Numbered from the stretch's first letter, positions 1 through 9,299 are shown. The stretch: 64,000 nucleotides of DNA from Ktedonobacteria bacterium brp13 (GCA_015099395.1 AP024096.1:8783485-8847484), one strand, 5' to 3'. Numbers and translations: made by a program. The notes: a model not told the origin generated them from the sequence alone.

Positions 1-49
1 ATAGCACCACTTCCCATGCACTTTGACATAGGTGAGGGCATTTCCTAAC

Positions 50-1125
50 TCATAAGCCCTCCCACATATGAGCTAAAACGCGTTTGGGAGAGCGGATGAG
101 ATCGGGACGACCTGCCTGTTGGGCCGCAAGAGCGACGATGATGGTGGCCGTGTAGGTCAGGGCAACTTGCCGAACCATGGTGGACCAGCCGCTAAGAGGA
201 GGACGTTGGAGTCGAAAAAAGAGGAAGACGCGGCCAAAGAAGCGTTCAATACCACTGCGCTTGCCCAACTCCTCTTTGGTCCAGGTGGGAGGCAAACAGG
301 AGCGATTTTTCTGCCGTTTGGGGTTCCAAGGAATGACCGCCACCGCACCCAAAACGGAGTGAATCCAGGCAATAAGCTTCAAGCCCCAATAGGCAGCATC
401 CAAACGGATGACACTCGGACGGATGTGATACAAACGCACCGCCCATGCCAACAGTGGTTGAGCGAAGGGGGCATCATGGCTGTTGGCAGGAGACAGGAGA
501 AAGAAGAGAGGTAGGCCCGATCCACGACACATCAGCGTATGGACGCGATAGCCGCGTAAAAGCGGGCGAGGATGCTGAGCTGGGCATGCCCAAAAGCAGC
601 ATCGGGGTCGGCGCGGCGCCAGGCAAGGATGGGTGCACTATCGATAATCAAATCGCGGGCACCAATGAGCCGATAACGGATGGCGGTAAGCACGCTGAGC
701 ACGAAAAGCGCTTCGGGTAGTGGTGCGCCGCCCTGTTGCCCACGCTTGCACTGTTGTGATGGACTCGGAATGCGGGGATGGCCATCCTTGCCCAGAGGCA
801 GGCCGCAGGCCAAGGCCAGAGCAGGCCAATCACGCAACCAGTCGCGCATATCCTGATACGAAAGTCGCCACAGTGTGCGCAAGAGCGCGATGAGCAGTAA
901 GGACTCTTCACGGTAGGTTCGAGGCGCGCCGCCGGGACCCGCTGGTAAAGGAGGAGGGCACCGGTGATGAGCCAAATGTACAGCGAAACGGCACAGCGCG
1001 AGGAGATGCAATGTCGTAACCAGGGTCAAGGCATCAATATGCAAGGCTGGGCCGAGTCGGGCTTGCTCACGATGGTATGCAGGTGGGGGCACAGGTATCT
1101 GTTCGTTCACGGTCGTAGGCTTCAT
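50..1125 (-). pseudogene. IS4/IS5-type DDE transposase, frameshifted
   Basis: Two reading frames cover one transposase. The upstream part (532-1125) holds the N-terminal half ending in a DSAP motif that fits the first catalytic Asp of IS4/IS5-type enzymes. The downstream part (50-532) holds the C-terminal half, with a basic RSGIERFFGRVF stretch typical of the final catalytic Glu region. Reading the other frame near 570-585 gives a continuous RPLLRGYRVHTL join, so a single indel near there best explains the break. The start at 1125 is preferred over 1209 because an AGGAGA ribosome site lies just before it. A programmed frameshift is possible but no slippery run is visible. The element's outer ends were not identified, and the left end may lie outside the window. 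Confidence 0.7.
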
Positions 1126-1165
1126 CAACTGATCTCCTGGACAAGAGAATGAGCTTCGTTCGGAG

Positions 1166-1994
1166 TTATGAGCGAGGCAATAGCGAAAGCAGCTCCCATT
1201 TCTCGGCAATCGCTTCAGGTGTGGCCATCTCTGCGCCTAAATCAACCTCCGGCCCCACTTGCCAGCGCATCGTCGAGAAATGTCCATCACTGGCCCGCAA
1301 AATCATCCCGGAAACATTGCAGGAACTCGACGCGAGGAAGGCCACGCCAGGCGCGACCTGTTCCGGGCGTCACATTGCTGGTAAATACGCGCGTGGCTGC
1401 AACCGGCGAAATAATGTTGACGCGAATGTTCGCACCAACTCCATTGGCGGTCAGTGCGTTCATCAATCCAAGCTGGGCCGACTTGCCTATCGCATAGCCT
1501 GACAATTCTGGCCGGTCCCCCTCGGTCCACAGCCCAATCCCCGATGAGGTCAACACCACGCGGCCATACTGCTGCTGCTTCATGATTGGAAGGGCAGCTT
1601 GGGCCAACCAGAGAGGGGCGGCCATATGAATATCAAGGATACGCGCCAGCAACTCAGGCGTCATCTCCTCCAGCGGTGTGCGCGCAACCCAGCCGGCGTT
1701 GCTCACCAGAATATCCAGCCTGCCAAAATGCTCCAGCGCGCGTTCAACCACGCGCCGGCAACCCGCACGCGTCTCCAGATTCTCATAACAAGCGATAGCA
1801 CTCCCACCGGTAGCGGTAATCTTGCTCACCACACCATCAGCCACACTCGCATCAAAGCCCTGGCCCTCCAGAGTTACTCCGGCGTCATGTACAACAACAC
1901 GCGCGCCTCGCTCCGCGAGCAGACGCGCGTACGCCTCACCCAGCCCGCGTCCACTGCCGGTCACAACTGCTACCTGATCATCGAAGCGAATCAT
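1166..1994 (-). pseudogene. short-chain dehydrogenase/reductase (SDR), frameshifted near its C-terminus
   Basis: NAD(P)-dependent oxidoreductase of the classical SDR family. The N-terminal Rossmann motif TGSGRGLG, the NAG motif (LVSNAGW), the catalytic Ser (LTSSGIG) and the YAIGK catalytic pair are present. After VTP the annotated frame degenerates, but the next frame reads EQVAPGVAFLASSSC then NVSG, the standard SDR C-terminal block, and runs to a stop at 1166. One extra base near 1363-1368 accounts for this. The gene is transcribed away from the LysR gene at 2133, the usual layout of a regulator and its target. The IS-type transposase lies directly downstream. If the indel is real the enzyme lacks its last 65 or so residues; a sequencing error is the alternative. 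Confidence 0.8.
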
Positions 1995-2132
1995 CGGTCT
2001 TTCTCCTTCCTATGCAGAGTGCATCAAGACAATGAAATAGTTGCAACTCATCTCTCAGTATAGAGTCAGCAGGCATATCTGTCCAATACATAAAAGATGG
2101 TATATTTATATTTTGGAGGTATAAAGAAACTG

Positions 2133-3011
2133 ATGGAGCTACGTCATTTCCGTTATTTTATCGTAGTCGCTGAGGAACTGCACTTCAGTCGCGCCGCGGA
2201 ACGCCTGCACATGGCACAGCCACCGCTGAGCCAACAGATTCAGCGTTTGGAGCAGGAGTTAGGTGTGCCTCTGCTTGTACGCACAAAGCGGAGTGTGCAT
2301 TTAACCCCTGCAGGTCGAGCGTTTCTTGGGGAGGCCAGAAAAGTCATCGCGCAAGCCGAACGCGCTGTTGACGTAGCGCATCAAGCCCACTCTGGCGTTC
2401 TCGGGCAATTGGCGATCGGCTTCGTTGGCTCTGCTCTGGCTGAAGCACTACCAAGCATCCTCAAAATCTTCTGCGGGCGCTTTCCGCGAGTTGAGATCAA
2501 GTTGCACACCTTGGTGACTACCGAACAGGTCCAAGCGCTGCACAATGGTCAGATCCACGTTGGCTTGCTTCACCCACCCATCCTCGATGCCTCGCTCGAG
2601 CTGGAGGTTATTCGTAGGGAACCGCTGCTTGTTGCTCTGCCTGCGGAACACGCGCTTACGTCCCAGGAAAGCATTGAGCTTGCTCAACTCGGTGAGGAAG
2701 ATTTCGTGATGTATCCCAGAAGTTGGAATCCCGGTACCTTCGATCAAATCACCAGCCTCTGCCGGGCTGCAGACTTTAACATGCGCCTCGGGCAGGAGGC
2801 TGTGGGCATGCAGTCGATCACCAGTCTGGTCGCTACAGGCTTTGGTGTCTCGCTGGTTCCAGCTTCGTCCCAACTCTTGCGTAGCACTGGCGTCGTTTAC
2901 CGCTCGCTTCGGGGAACAACACCAACGATGGATCTGGCCGTTGCCTGGCTCCCAGAGAAGCTCACTCCTGTCACGCAGAATTTCTTGCAAGTTGCGCGCG
3001 AGACAGTTTGA
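2133..3011 (+). CDS. LysR-family transcriptional regulator
   Basis: A complete LysR-type regulator of 292 residues. The winged helix-turn-helix is at residues 1-60 (MELRHFRYFIVVAEELHFSR, then AAERLHMAQPPLSQQIQRLE), and a periplasmic-binding-protein-like effector domain fills the rest. Family members bind the intergenic region and respond to a small-molecule ligand. The start at 2133 is chosen because the family begins with MELRHF and a GGAGG lies at 2115-2119; an in-frame start at 2097 would add an unrelated leader. It is divergent from the SDR gene, with about 140 bases between the starts, so it probably controls that gene and itself. The ligand cannot be deduced. Confidence 0.93.
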   Translation: MELRHFRYFIVVAEELHFSRAAERLHMAQPPLSQQIQRLEQELGVPLLVRTKRSVHLTPAGRAFLGEARKVIAQAERAVDVAHQAHSGVLGQLAIGFVGSALAEALPSILKIFCGRFPRVEIKLHTLVTTEQVQALHNGQIHVGLLHPPILDASLELEVIRREPLLVALPAEHALTSQESIELAQLGEEDFVMYPRSWNPGTFDQITSLCRAADFNMRLGQEAVGMQSITSLVATGFGVSLVPASSQLLRSTGVVYRSLRGTTPTMDLAVAWLPEKLTPVTQNFLQVARETV

Positions 3012-3064
3012 CAAAAACGAGCTTTTTTTAACTCATAAAAATTGGCTTTCCCCTCTTTTCATGG

Positions 3065-3433
3065 TTAAGAAATGCTCTCATAGGTCTCATCGACGTACCA
3101 GGATTTCCCGGCCTGCCCCTGTCTCTTGATGCGCAACTGGTCCTTTATCAAAGGCGCAAACCGCGCTTCCCAGTCTCGGATAGCTTCGTGGGTGAACGAA
3201 AATCCACGCGCTAAAAACATCTCAGCCACGTCACGTAGGCTCAATGTGTAGCGTAGGCGCCACAAGACAGCCAGCAGGACGATATCGGTGGGGAATTCGA
3301 GATGGTGAAAGGGAGTGCCAGTTCGCTCATTGAAAACACGGTGACAATTTGGACAGAAAAATGTTGCATAGCTACATTTGGTTTTCTTTGCCCGTTTCCT
3401 GGTGTCAGTTGTGGCGCAATCGGGGCAGTTCAT
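3065..3433 (-). pseudogene. IS6-family transposase, C-terminally truncated
   Basis: N-terminal part of an IS6-family DDE transposase. A zinc ribbon (CPDC and CPNC pairs) is followed by FNERTGTPFHHLEFPTDIV, the RDVAEMF and FTHEAIRDWE helices, and the first catalytic Asp in YVDETY. The reading then stops within a few residues, so the rest of the catalytic core (second Asp and Glu) is missing. An IS6-like terminal repeat is visible upstream at 3511-3526 (on the minus strand GGTTCTGTCAGAACTC). This places the left end of the IS inside the older DUF4277 transposase remnant. Non-functional relic. Confidence 0.85.
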
Positions 3434-3510
3434 TGGTCAATGTTCCTCATTCCATCAAAATAATGGAATCAGCATACCAGAAGTGTCACCCTCATGCCAA
3501 GGTGGCATTT

Positions 3511-3526
3511 GAGTTCTGACAGAACC
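3511..3526 (-). repeat. IS6-type terminal inverted repeat
   Basis: On the minus strand the sequence GGTTCTGTCAGAACTC resembles the conserved start of IS6-family elements. It lies about 80 bases upstream of the truncated IS6 transposase and exactly where the neighbouring DUF4277 reading frame stops matching, so it marks the insertion point. Confidence 0.55.
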
Positions 3527-3720
3527 TTGGCAAAGCCCAGTCCATTGAGAATCATGGCGACGGTGGCGGTTCCATAACTGACCACGCGTTGTTGGTTGGG
3601 TTCCAAGCCATCCAGCTACTGCGCCAGGCCCAATTCCTGACACACGCCGGCCACAATGCCCAAATGATCCAAACGGTCGTTCTGGTAATCCTCAGCTCGT
3701 TGCATGCTTGTTCTGCTCCT
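3527..3720 (-). pseudogene. IS1634-type transposase (DUF4277 domain) remnant
   Basis: Read on the minus strand, one frame gives DHLGIVAGVCQELGLAQ, then a stop, then LDGLEPNQQRVVSYGTATVA and MILNGLGF. This is the N-terminal DUF4277 block of IS1634-type transposases. It carries an in-frame stop (near 3617) and is cut off at 3526 by the IS6-type end. Only about 60 codons remain. Confidence 0.7.
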
Positions 3721-3738
3721 TTTCGTTCTGAGATTACC

Positions 3739-6504
3739 TTATCCAATTTCGGGTTTTCTGTCAATTACCCTGCGGAATGTGGGGGCCAACTCGATCTGTT
3801 CTCTGTTTCCATGCCGACCCACCACCTCCACATAGCTGGGGCGAACATTGGTGTTCCGAGGATGGGTCTCCAACCACGTCCTGGTGTCCTCTAGCATCTG
3901 CTCGATCTGCGCTTTGCTTCCATGCTGACCCACCAATTTTACGTACCGTTGGCGAATATAGGTGTCCTGAGGATAGGCCTCCAACCACGTCCTGGTGTCC
4001 TCTAGCATCTGCTCGATCTGCGCTTTGCTTCCATGCTGACCCACCAACCCCACATAGTTCTGGCGAACCGCTGTATCCTGAGGATGGATCTCCAACCACG
4101 TCCTGGTGTCCTCTAGCATCTGTTCGATCTGCGCTTTGCTTCCATGCTGACCCACCAATTTTACATATAGTTGGCGAACATTGGTGTTCCGAGGATGGGT
4201 CTCCAACCACGTCCTGGTGTCCTCTAGCATCTGTTCGATCTGCACTTTGCTTCCATGCTGACCTACCAACCCCACATAGTTGGGGCGAACCGCTGTATCT
4301 TGAGGATGGGTCTCCAGCCACCGCTTGGTGTCCTCTAGCATCTGTTCGATCTGCACTTTGCTTCCATGCTGACCCACCAATTTTACATAGTTGGGGTGAA
4401 CCGCTGTGTCCTGAGGATGGATCTCCAGCCACCGCTTGGTGTCCTCTAGCATCTGTTCGATCTGTGCTTTGCTTCCATGCCGACCCACCAACCACACATA
4501 TCGCTGGCGAGCCCCCGTATCCTGAGGATGGATCTCCAACCACTGCTTGGTGTCCTCTAACACCTTCAGAATACGCGCTTTCTCCTCTCGAAGATCAGCA
4601 AAAATCATATGAGCCTTTACATCATTGGAAGATTGAGGAGGTCTACTTAATATACTCCTCTCAATACTTAATACTTCATCAAATTCGTTAAGTGCATAAT
4701 AGATCCCTCTCCATCGATAAAATAAATCTTCACTACTAGAGACAGATAGAATATCATGTATCTTCTCATGGTACTGTTCTAATAGTTTACGCACGAGCGC
4801 CTCTTGTTGATTCTTCAAAAGCTGAAAAAAAAGCCGTGACAGAAAGGTACAATGATCATTCTGGTCTATTTGGACAGCATGAACGAGCTTTTGGGCTACC
4901 ATCAAAGGGTTCCGCCGATAGACTTGAAACGCGTGCTGAGCAATGAGAGAGTGCTGAGTTCTTATCTGTCTTTCATCGCTTATAATAAGTCCCTTGCTTT
5001 CTGGCCATTCTAATAGTTGGTAAAAACGTCCCTGACTATCGAGTGCATCAAGTAGAGTTTCAGGTAAAGACAGATCATACTGACCTACAAAACAGAGGTA
5101 TGCATAAGCATCGTAGAGAATTGGATAGTGTTTCTGTAAACGATCAATAGTATCATGAATGATTTTCTTCAGATCCTGGCCCGTTGTTAATTCTAACATC
5201 ATAACTAACCAGGAATTAGCTTTCTGGAGACGCTTTCTTACTTCTGCTCCTAGCGTTGCTTCATTCATTCCTAATTTTTGTAAGACTTGAGCTTTCTCAT
5301 TAGTGGTAGGAGAACTTACCTTCTGCAAAAAAGGTTCAAATGGTAAACGAAGACCAGAAGGAAGTTCGTTTGTACGTGATGTAGAGATGATAAGCAGTGG
5401 TAAGTCCAGATTAAGTGATTGCAAGTTTTGAGAAACTAGACGCTCACGAAAGAGATCATCCACCAACACCACGAAGGGAATTTGATAGTGCGAAAAAAAG
5501 TCTTCCAGTTTAAACCAAATTTCCGCATCTTCATTATTCCGGATATGAAGTAACGGTCGCTGAAGTCGTTGAGCAACCTCTGCTGCTAAACGCCAAGCGA
5601 GTGTGCTCTTACCTGCACCAGGTTCTCCATGGAGACAAATCATGTGCAGTTGATCATGAAGAAGTAAGGCATAACGAAGCAGATCATCATATGTATCTCG
5701 GAGCACATCAGCATTGGCTGCAAGAATATCCCAAGAGAGTAATGCTCCTTCATAGTAGAGCTGGCTCCGATCTTTCGATGCAGAGGAAAGATTGGCAAAC
5801 TGGACCAGTTGTACAGATGGACCTAGAATTTGTCGGACCATCACGTTCGTAAGGTTATAACTGTTAGGGGAGGGTAACAGGCTTAGCCATTGAGTATTCG
5901 TTTGATGGAATTGCTGCTGCATCTTCAAGAGGCCAGGAAACTCCTGAAGAACTGTAAGTATGGGAACAGCCCCACCACCCATATCAGTATCCTCATCACG
6001 TGTGCTACGCAATATGCCGCACACTTTGCCAGTGCGTAGGTTAAGCAAAGGAGAACCACTCATTCCTGGTAGTGCCTGACCTTTTTTGAGCTTCAGGAGT
6101 GGATGTTGTGAATCACCAGGTCCTTCATAATCCAAAGTAAGTGAATCGCCATTGGGTTGGGCTGGAGTGTAACCGTAAATGTAGAGTTCATCGCCAAGAT
6201 TAATTTCCTGATCCAAAAAAACACATGGATGGTCTATTTGTGGAATTTGTAACAAAGCTACATCAGGATACTGGATTTCTCGAAATTGCACGATATGTGC
6301 ATCAGCGATTTTCTGGCCATTTTTATAAACATCAACGGTTGATTTTGTTTGCCAAGCGAGATCTACCACATGGCTACACGTCAGGATCAGGCCAGGAGCA
6401 ACAAAAAAACCTGTTCCTCCCCTTTTCCCTAAGATCTCTAGACGAACAGTGCAAGATGTAAATAATCCATAGAGAGGTCCCAACAATGTGCGCGCAAAGG
6501 TCAT
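3739..6504 (-). CDS. trypsin-like protease / STAND NTPase / TPR protein
   Basis: A 921-residue protein with three regions. Residues 20-200 are a trypsin-like domain with a full triad: His45 in LTCSHVV, Asp81 in YPDVALLQI and Ser149 in GMSGSP. The middle is a STAND-type P-loop NTPase with Walker A GEPGAGKST and a Walker B-like FVVLVDDLF. The C-terminus carries seven near-identical 37-residue TPR-like repeats and ends in an unrelated short tail, possibly truncated by the adjacent IS remnants. The start at 6504 is chosen because its ATG overlaps the stop of the Trypco1 gene (ATGA), indicating translational coupling; 6519 is an alternative. Trypsin-STAND-TPR proteins with Trypco partners belong to predicted NTP-dependent conflict systems. 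The likely role is sensing an invader through the repeats and releasing protease activity (inference). Confidence 0.9.
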   Translation of the reverse strand: MTFARTLLGPLYGLFTSCTVRLEILGKRGGTGFFVAPGLILTCSHVVDLAWQTKSTVDVYKNGQKIADAHIVQFREIQYPDVALLQIPQIDHPCVFLDQEINLGDELYIYGYTPAQPNGDSLTLDYEGPGDSQHPLLKLKKGQALPGMSGSPLLNLRTGKVCGILRSTRDEDTDMGGGAVPILTVLQEFPGLLKMQQQFHQTNTQWLSLLPSPNSYNLTNVMVRQILGPSVQLVQFANLSSASKDRSQLYYEGALLSWDILAANADVLRDTYDDLLRYALLLHDQLHMICLHGEPGAGKSTLAWRLAAEVAQRLQRPLLHIRNNEDAEIWFKLEDFFSHYQIPFVVLVDDLFRERLVSQNLQSLNLDLPLLIISTSRTNELPSGLRLPFEPFLQKVSSPTTNEKAQVLQKLGMNEATLGAEVRKRLQKANSWLVMMLELTTGQDLKKIIHDTIDRLQKHYPILYDAYAYLCFVGQYDLSLPETLLDALDSQGRFYQLLEWPESKGLIISDERQIRTQHSLIAQHAFQVYRRNPLMVAQKLVHAVQIDQNDHCTFLSRLFFQLLKNQQEALVRKLLEQYHEKIHDILSVSSSEDLFYRWRGIYYALNEFDEVLSIERSILSRPPQSSNDVKAHMIFADLREEKARILKVLEDTKQWLEIHPQDTGARQRYVWLVGRHGSKAQIEQMLEDTKRWLEIHPQDTAVHPNYVKLVGQHGSKVQIEQMLEDTKRWLETHPQDTAVRPNYVGLVGQHGSKVQIEQMLEDTRTWLETHPRNTNVRQLYVKLVGQHGSKAQIEQMLEDTRTWLEIHPQDTAVRQNYVGLVGQHGSKAQIEQMLEDTRTWLEAYPQDTYIRQRYVKLVGQHGSKAQIEQMLEDTRTWLETHPRNTNVRPSYVEVVGRHGNREQIELAPTFRRVIDRKPEIG
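3780..4566 (-). repeat. seven tandem 111-bp repeats encoding TPR-like units
   Basis: The 3' part of the trypsin-STAND gene repeats with a period of 111 nt (37 codons). Landmarks such as TGGTGTCCTCTAGCATCTG recur at that spacing, with ends at 3900, 4011, 4122, 4233, 4344 and 4455 and a diverged copy near 4560. Encoded units share LEDT(R/K)xWLExxPxxT and VGQHGSK(A/V)QIEQM. Variation is concentrated around HPQDT/HPRNT and the YV(K/G)LV positions. Confidence 0.95.
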
Positions 6505-6812
6505 TTTTCCCCACCCCACTCCAGGGTAATTTTTAAATTGGCATTTCCTGAACCTTGGACTAAGAGCGAAGTGAGTTTACCTGATTCCACAGCCACTTGC
6601 AAACCGAACTCGACACTCGCTTTATCTGGTTTCACCTTTTGCAACGTTGTGACGATAGATTCAGCCAATCCCTCAATCACATCAGTCACTTGCCTAAATG
6701 ATTCAGGTAAACTGGTTCCAATCAGTTGCTCTCCTCCCAGAGGAGTAGCTTCGATGTATAGCATCTCCCCATTTTCAAGTTCGGCACCGATAACTTTACG
6801 CTTTACATCCAT
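6501..6812 (-). CDS. Trypco1 (trypsin-co-occurring domain 1) protein
   Basis: A 103-residue protein matching the Trypco1 pattern: an N-terminal strand region (VIGAELENGEMLYIEATP), a central amphipathic helix, and the hallmark C-terminal VEFGLQVAVESGKLTS followed by LKITLEWGG. The family was defined by its constant linkage to trypsin-like proteases in conflict systems; a regulatory or substrate role towards the protease is proposed for it, not proven. Its stop codon overlaps the start of the trypsin-STAND gene, so the two should be made in step. A good promoter lies upstream at 6852-6880, and AAGGAG precedes the ATG. Confidence 0.85.
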   Translation of the reverse strand: MDVKRKVIGAELENGEMLYIEATPLGGEQLIGTSLPESFRQVTDVIEGLAESIVTTLQKVKPDKASVEFGLQVAVESGKLTSLLVQGSGNANLKITLEWGGEK

Positions 6813-6851
6813 GGTTGTAACTCCTTCTGTCGGTTTATTTATTTATTTATA

Positions 6852-6880
6852 AGTATAAATTATATTTTTAAATTTGGCAA
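6852..6880 (-). promoter_or_regulatory. sigma-70-like promoter of the Trypco1/trypsin-STAND operon
   Basis: On the minus strand TTGCCA (6875-6880) is followed after 17 bases by TATACT (6852-6857), in an AT-rich stretch about 40 bases upstream of the Trypco1 start. Spacing and hexamers fit a housekeeping promoter. Confidence 0.65.
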
Positions 6881-7038
6881 GTATAAGGAGTATATCACCA
6901 GTTATATGGCTAACTAGTTTTTTATGGTACATAGGAATATTTTGCAGTTATTCAGTGGTCGGAGCATTGAGACATAAAAAGTATAAATAATGAGAGAACT
7001 GATCTTTCAATTTATCCTCATCTTCAATAAAGGATTCT

Positions 7039-7476
7039 TTATCTTCCCCACCCACCCATTGGCTCGAATATGACCACCTCCTTGAAGTCGTGTAGCGCCT
7101 CGATAGTCGCTTGAAAAGAAAGCTTATTCTGATCTATCCGTTTCCAATCAGTTCGATCAACTGTTCCCATCACTAGATACTGATTGCTCACCGTTTCTGG
7201 GTCGAGAAAAGGAAAGGCTCTCGTAATGAGATGATCTAACTCATCCCGGTGAGCGATCAACAGATCACAATAAGAACAGTAGCGGCAGGTCTTATTCAAG
7301 AGTAGAGGCTGATTTGGGTCAATATGGATAAATAGCGGCAATTTCCGCTGTCTCATCTTGTTTGAGCATTGCGGGCACTTACTAAATCGCACGTCCCGAT
7401 AAGGATTGAGAAAAAAGCGGTTGTGTGGAGATTGCTTTCCAAGCTTTGGGATAGTCTTCTCATCTTTCTTTCCCAT
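7039..7476 (-). CDS. hypothetical zinc-ribbon protein
   Basis: I do not recognise this 145-residue protein. It has two metal-binding pairs, CPQC and the CRYCSYC cluster about 30 residues later, which suggests one zinc ribbon or treble clef. The remainder is mixed helix and strand, ending in FKEVVIFEPMGGWGR. The start at 7476 is chosen because AAGGAG lies at a good distance; ATG at 7482 sits too close to it, and 7518 has no ribosome site. It lies on the same strand, about 225 bases upstream of the Trypco1 operon, with its own spacing, so functional linkage to that operon is uncertain. Confidence 0.75.
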   Translation of the reverse strand: MGKKDEKTIPKLGKQSPHNRFFLNPYRDVRFSKCPQCSNKMRQRKLPLFIHIDPNQPLLLNKTCRYCSYCDLLIAHRDELDHLITRAFPFLDPETVSNQYLVMGTVDRTDWKRIDQNKLSFQATIEALHDFKEVVIFEPMGGWGR

Positions 7477-7593
7477 TGTCATCTCCTTCTCCTGTGAGCA
7501 AAAAGCATGCTCTCTCATCGAATACCCTCAGCCATATATCGAATGGGCACACCCAGGTCATTTGATCCACTCGATCCATACAACAGGCTGTAT

Positions 7594-7761
7594 TCATTCG
7601 TCACGAGATGCTGTTCTGGCTTCCAGAACGCCATTTCGCCTGCTGGCTCGCGTGATTTTGCGCCTTCTAATCATGCCTTCGATCTGGACATAGGTTTTGT
7701 GGTGCTGACACAGCAGGTTGATATCCTTGACATTGACCAGTGCACGTGCTTTTTCCATTCT
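7594..7761 (-). CDS. small hypothetical protein
   Basis: A short basic reading frame of about 55 residues (MEKARALVNVKDINLLCQHH at its start). It has a GAGG before the ATG but no recognisable domain. It could be a fragment of a DNA-binding protein given its charge and its position beside transposon relics. Weak support. Confidence 0.3.
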   Translation of the reverse strand, partial: RMEKARALVNVKDINLLCQHHKTYVQIEGMIRRRKITRASRRNGVLEARTASRDE

Positions 7762-7864
7762 CTGCCTCTTTCGTTGCTCATACATACATAACATATCATG
7801 CCAGTCCCCTCAATTCAAACCAATGTTCATGATATAGATGCGCTATCACACAAAACAGGCGCCT

Positions 7865-8000
7865 ACCTTTTTCGGACTTACGCTGGAATTTATTACTTTT
7901 TTCGGAGTTACAATGGAATATTTCGGAAATGAAATGAGCACTTTTAGACAGCTTGTGCTCATTTCATTTCGGAGTTATGATGGAATTCTCATACCACCAG
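7865..8000. repeat. transposon-end-like cluster of TCGGAGTTAYNNTGGAAT repeats and a palindrome
   Basis: Three direct copies of a motif close to TTTCGGAGTTATGATGGAAT lie near 7868, 7903 and 7967. Between the second and third is an inverted repeat with 16-bp arms (GAAATGAAATGAGCAC and its complement, about 7931-7974). Such clusters of roughly 20-bp sites are typical of the ends of Tn7/Tn5053-like elements bound by TnsB/TniA transposases. The truncated TniB-like gene that follows fits this reading. A single similar sequence (TTCGGAGTTATGAG) occurs at 1159-1172. Confidence 0.5.
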
Positions 8001-8171
8001 TGGTAACGATCCGCGCTATCCTGTTGTGAGCAGTGACACAACCATGCTAGGAAGAGGTTGTGCCAGACGAGGTCAATGAGCCATGGGAGACTCTATGGAG
8101 ATAGGGACGAGGCCTGCCTATCCGATGTGTCTGGATGAGCAGGCCGGCATGCTGGTGTGTGGTAGTGGTGC

Positions 8172-8675
8172 TCAATACCGCAACGATTGAAAGCGCCAGG
8201 TGAAGCGCGCATTGGCCATGAGGAGTTGGCGCATCTGTGTTGGTTCTCCAACGATGAGGAGTGGCATCATGGTGTCTGTTTGGAAGACGGAGAGCAACAG
8301 GTCGAAGTGTTGAGGCTCCTGTGCCAGGTGGTGGATGTCCGCCACGATGACCAGTTCCGTCTCGCGTTTGAGGCGATCCTTCAGGCGGATCTCTTTGGTA
8401 TAGCTGGCCTCCTGCTTGTTCCACTCAGGATCGTCTGTTGCGCGGAGGAGGACCTTGAGCAGCCATGCCTTTCCACTGGGACGTTGCTCGGTCGAGGGAA
8501 CCTCGACATACAGGACGGCCTTGCTGTCTGTTTCGTGCTGAAGGTACGCCTGTACAAGGGATTTGCCGGGTGGATCGGCAAGAGAGCGAAATTGCGGTTC
8601 TCCATTGGGGTCGCGGGGGCTGGTTCGTAGGTGGTGTACTGCGTTCAATGCCTGGTGTGTCGCACCATCGCCCAT
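8172..8675 (-). pseudogene. TniB-like AAA+ ATPase, truncated
   Basis: A 167-residue reading frame beginning MGDGATHQALNAVHHL with a strong GAGGAGGGAG ribosome site. It resembles transposon regulators of the TniB/TnsC type: LADPPGKSLVQAYL, VEVPS at the P-loop position, Walker B-like LVIVADIHHL, and LLIVGEPTQM near a sensor position. The Walker A lysine region is degenerate (STEQRPSGKAW) and the frame stops after RFQSLRY, well before the end of a normal TniB. It is therefore a decayed or truncated copy. No TniA gene accompanies it; the repeat cluster at 7865-8000 is probably the neighbouring transposon end. Confidence 0.6.
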
Positions 8676-9299
8676 GTCTCCCTCCTCTCTATTCCCAGGT
8701 ATACGGTACGAATTGATCTTTCAAGTATAGCATACAACGAGACGGAGACACGCTGTTTTGAGATAGAGGCGTCTCTCAGATGGATGCCTTTTGCGTGTGG
8801 TGAAGAGAAGTGTCGTGGTAAGCGATACGTTTGCTCTGTTGTGCACGCTGGATGAGATGGTGGTGGGAATGCTTCTGACCATCGGTCCTTTCTGGTGGGT
8901 GTCTCTGCGTGTGATTGGCGGGGTCGCTCTTTGTTACTCGACGTATGTGGGAAGGTGGCTGCGGATCCAGCACTGCTGGATCCAGTGTTGGAACTGGTGT
9001 TGTGTTTCGCCATGGAGAGCGAATGAACTGGAAGGCTGCTGTATCTGTGTGAAGATCTTTGCTTGCTGGTGTATGCCTCTCCTTTTCCCATGTTTCTCCT
9101 TTCTTTGACCACGCTTTCCCCTTCCCTGTTTTGGTAGAGTAAAGATGCCTTCTGAAGAAGCGTAAAAAAATTTTTTATTGTTATCGCCACCAGCACAGGC
9201 CAAGTAGCTGCAGATGCTCTCCTGTGTGTGGCGCAAGCCATGACATGGAGATCCTTTGTGGAGAATGCCTGTCGAGGCGAAGAGAAAAGGAGCACCTCC
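8676..9299. other. intergenic region without a supported gene
   Basis: Reading frames here lack family resemblance and ribosome sites. I see only a short hairpin with GGATCCAG arms near 8962 and an A/T run near 9166. Confidence 0.5.

Noticed and set aside
3761..4691. Long alternative frames over the 111-bp repeats on both strands
   Set aside because: They repeat only because the DNA repeats; the frame of the trypsin-STAND protein explains the region and has the matching domain upstream.
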